Below are positions 4,702-5,866 of a stretch of DNA of 5,866 bases, in pieces. Below the pieces are notes generated by a model. The model searched no databases and was not told where the DNA came from. It was given only the letters and a program-made list of their open reading frames with translations. The stretch is from JBDTNQ01 sp039933635 (GTDB lineage Bacteria; Acidobacteriota; Vicinamibacteria; Vicinamibacterales; SCN-69-37), in NCBI GenBank assembly GCA_039933635.1, contig JBDTNQ010000167.1, positions 1 to 5,866 on the forward strand, written 5' to 3'. The translations under genes were made by a program, and so were the position numbers. The first letter of the stretch is position 1. The number at the start of each line of letters is the position of its first letter.

Positions 4702-5866
4702 GACTTTCCCAGGAAATCTGCAAGAACTCGTCTGCCGAGGGGCCGTCTAGCCCCTCTTTGACCCCTTCGCTGACCCCTACAGCCGCGGACGCTGGCGGAC
4801 AAACCGACACACCTAGCGCACGATCCATGCTCGCTGCAGCTGCCTGACGCTGCGGCTTGCCGATGTGCGCGTAGGTATCAGCCGTGACGCTGATTTGGCT
4901 GTGGCCCAGCAAGTCCTGGACAACTTTCAGGTGGACGCCTTGCCCCACGAGGATCGAGGCATTCGTGTGTCGGAGGTCGTGCAGACGCATGTCCGCCAGT
5001 CCGGCTGACTTGAGGGTTCGCTTGAACTCTTTCGTCACGTTGGAATGATCGAGAGGCGTCCCGACTGGGGTCGAGAACACAAGCCCGTGATCCTCCCACG
5101 CTGGTCCTACGACGACTCGCTCCGCAGCCTGCGCGTCCCACTGCCTTGCAAGAATCTGGCGGGCGATTTCGGGCAGGTCCAAGACGCGCCTGCTGGCCTT
5201 GCTCTTGGGTTCGCCAAAAACGAACCCTTTCCGCTTCGTTCGCGACAACGTGGCGACAATGGCGACGGTGTTCGTTTCCAAATTTACAGCGGACCACTTT
5301 AGGGCCAGGGCTTCGCCAATTCGCAAGCCGAGGGCTAGGGTGACGGCGAATAGAGGACCCAGCCGCCTGCCAGCACACTCCGCCAAGAACGTCTGTGCAT
5401 TCGAAGCCGAAAGGAAACGCGGCGTGTAACGCGGCACTCGTGGTGACCGGACGGCTCGGGTTGGGTCACGCGAAATGATTTCAAAGCGCATCGCGTCTCT
5501 CAAGGCCGTTCGCAGAATGGCGAACAGGTTGCGCACTGTCGCCGCGGCCAAGCCACTTTCGGATTTTTTGTTGAGCCAGGACTGAATTGCGTGGGCAGTT
5601 AGCTGCTTAAGTCGGATGTGCCCCAGACCGGGATTGATGTGATTCCCGATGGTCTGTCGGTATTCTTCGAGCACGCGGGATTTCAGCCGAGGCTTGGCGT
5701 AGGTGTCGAGCCAAGTGGTCAGAAACTCTCGGACGGTGGTGCTGGCTGGCGAGATACAGATGCCTCCAGCCGTGTCCTCGTTGAGCCGGCGGAGTCTCGT
5801 CTGAACTTGTTGTTTTGTCGAACCGTACACGCTTTTCCTGATGCGGCGGCCCTTCACGTCCACCGC
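4637..5866 (-). CDS. Tyrosine recombinase / phage-type integrase (5' end outside window)
   Basis: This recombinase would integrate and excise the element at tRNA-Lys. The frame is open to the window edge, giving 409 visible residues; numbering here counts from a GTG at 5863. The N-terminus KGRRIRKSVYGSTKQQ looks like the end of an Arm-binding domain, so the true start is probably further right. A SAM-like core-binding domain spans about 43-130 (TVREFLTTWLDTY, TVRNLFAILRTALRDA). The catalytic domain spans about 150-345 and has the full set of residues: Arg181 in LGLRIGEAL, a Lys at 220 or 222, His295 and Arg298 in LHDLRH, His321 in LLGHS, and the nucleophile Tyr331 in ADTYAHIG. After it comes a tail of about 60 residues. 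The final 21 residues and the stop are encoded by the antisense strand of tRNA-Lys, the TGA arising from the D-arm. The protein appears complete and potentially active apart from the window truncation. Confidence 0.93.
   Translation of the reverse strand, partial: AVDVKGRRIRKSVYGSTKQQVQTRLRRLNEDTAGGICISPASTTVREFLTTWLDTYAKPRLKSRVLEEYRQTIGNHINPGLGHIRLKQLTAHAIQSWLNKKSESGLAAATVRNLFAILRTALRDAMRFEIISRDPTRAVRSPRVPRYTPRFLSASNAQTFLAECAGRRLGPLFAVTLALGLRIGEALALKWSAVNLETNTVAIVATLSRTKRKGFVFGEPKSKASRRVLDLPEIARQILARQWDAQAAERVVVGPAWEDHGLVFSTPVGTPLDHSNVTKEFKRTLKSAGLADMRLHDLRHTNASILVGQGVHLKVVQDLLGHSQISVTADTYAHIGKPQRQAAAASMDRALGVSVCPPASAAVGVSEGVKEGLDGPSADEFLQISWESLVSPLGIEPRTNRLRVCCSTN
4657..4701. other. Predicted attachment site (att end of the integrated element) in the 3' half of tRNA-Lys
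   Basis: Tyrosine recombinases that use tRNA genes usually cross over in the anticodon or T-loop region and share an identity block running to the 3' end. A recombinase gene abuts and overlaps this tRNA, so the block from the anticodon loop to the CCA is the most likely att core. The other end should lie right of the window and carry a copy of this block. Exact limits cannot be seen here because only one copy is present. An imperfect inverted repeat around TTTCC-CA-GGAAA lies just beyond the CCA (4705-4716). Confidence 0.55.
4737..4756 (+). terminator. Hairpin with short T-run downstream of the tRNA cluster
   Basis: The perfect 7-base stem GAGGGGC/GCCCCTC with loop CGTCTA is followed directly by TTT, 36 bases after the last tRNA. 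It is placed to end plus-strand transcription of the tRNA cluster and would limit antisense transcription into the recombinase gene. The T-run is short, so termination would be weak, and the sequence also codes for the recombinase tail. Confidence 0.4.
4748..4778. repeat. Three TRRCCCCT direct repeats near the att site
   Basis: TAGCCCCT (4748-4755), TGACCCCT (4759-4766) and TGACCCCT (4771-4778) recur with 11 and 12 base spacing, close to one DNA turn. They lie 47-77 bases from the tRNA end, within the recombinase reading frame. They could be arm-type recombinase or accessory-factor sites. They could also simply reflect the repeated G-V-x-E-G coding pattern. Confidence 0.35.

Larger units (their letters stand above)
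4702..5866. mobile_element. Terminal part of an integrated element (island or prophage end) at tRNA-Lys
   Basis: A tyrosine recombinase gene beside an intact tRNA marks the tRNA-proximal end of an element. By eye its base composition is less GC-rich than the flanking chromosomal genes, and it contains several T-rich stretches, consistent with acquired DNA. Only the integrase is in view, so whether this is a phage, an integrative conjugative element or an island cannot be told. Confidence 0.6.

Noticed and set aside
1..5866. CRISPR array, rRNA genes or insertion sequence
   Set aside because: No regularly spaced repeats, no rRNA-like conserved blocks and no transposase were seen on either strand.

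Overview
The window is GC-rich, about 60 to 65 percent G+C by eye. It holds dense, short-spaced bacterial genes and a cluster of three tRNA genes with encoded CCA ends. Two ECF sigma factor genes, an extracytoplasmic cupredoxin and DUF4142 pair, and a SecDF-P1-head protein would fit an environmental Gram-negative such as an Acidobacteriota (Vicinamibacteria-like) genome. That assignment is an impression from gene content, not a demonstrated placement.

Layout from left to right. Positions 1-774 (+) encode the C-terminal part of a GlpQ-like glycerophosphodiester phosphodiesterase that begins outside the window. Convergent to it on the minus strand is a two-gene unit: a DUF4142 ferritin-like exported protein (1096-1614) followed, with a TAATG overlap, by a small cupredoxin lipoprotein (758-1096). 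Upstream of that unit is a 225-base intergenic region with a candidate ECF-type promoter, small leader repeats and a striking pair of covarying palindromes. Next comes an ECF sigma factor gene with a C-terminal Cys-containing tail (1840-2583, minus), divergent from a GNAT acetyltransferase gene (2605-3105, plus).

The GNAT gene overlaps by 4 bases the end of a second minus-strand operon. This operon consists of an ECF sigma factor (3716-4267) coupled through ATGA to a single-pass membrane protein (3102-3719). The cytosolic N-terminus of that protein could act as an anti-sigma region, and its exported part resembles the P1-head subdomain of SecD/SecDF. This pair is the best candidate for a poorly described signalling system in the window.

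Positions 4347-4701 carry tRNA-Arg(TCG), tRNA-Arg(CCG) and tRNA-Lys(CTT) on the plus strand. A tyrosine recombinase gene (minus, 5' end beyond the window) runs toward the cluster and reads antisense through most of tRNA-Lys. Its last 21 residues and its stop codon come from the tRNA gene. This marks the end of an integrated element that uses tRNA-Lys as its attachment site and extends rightward out of the window; sequence to the left is most likely resident chromosome.
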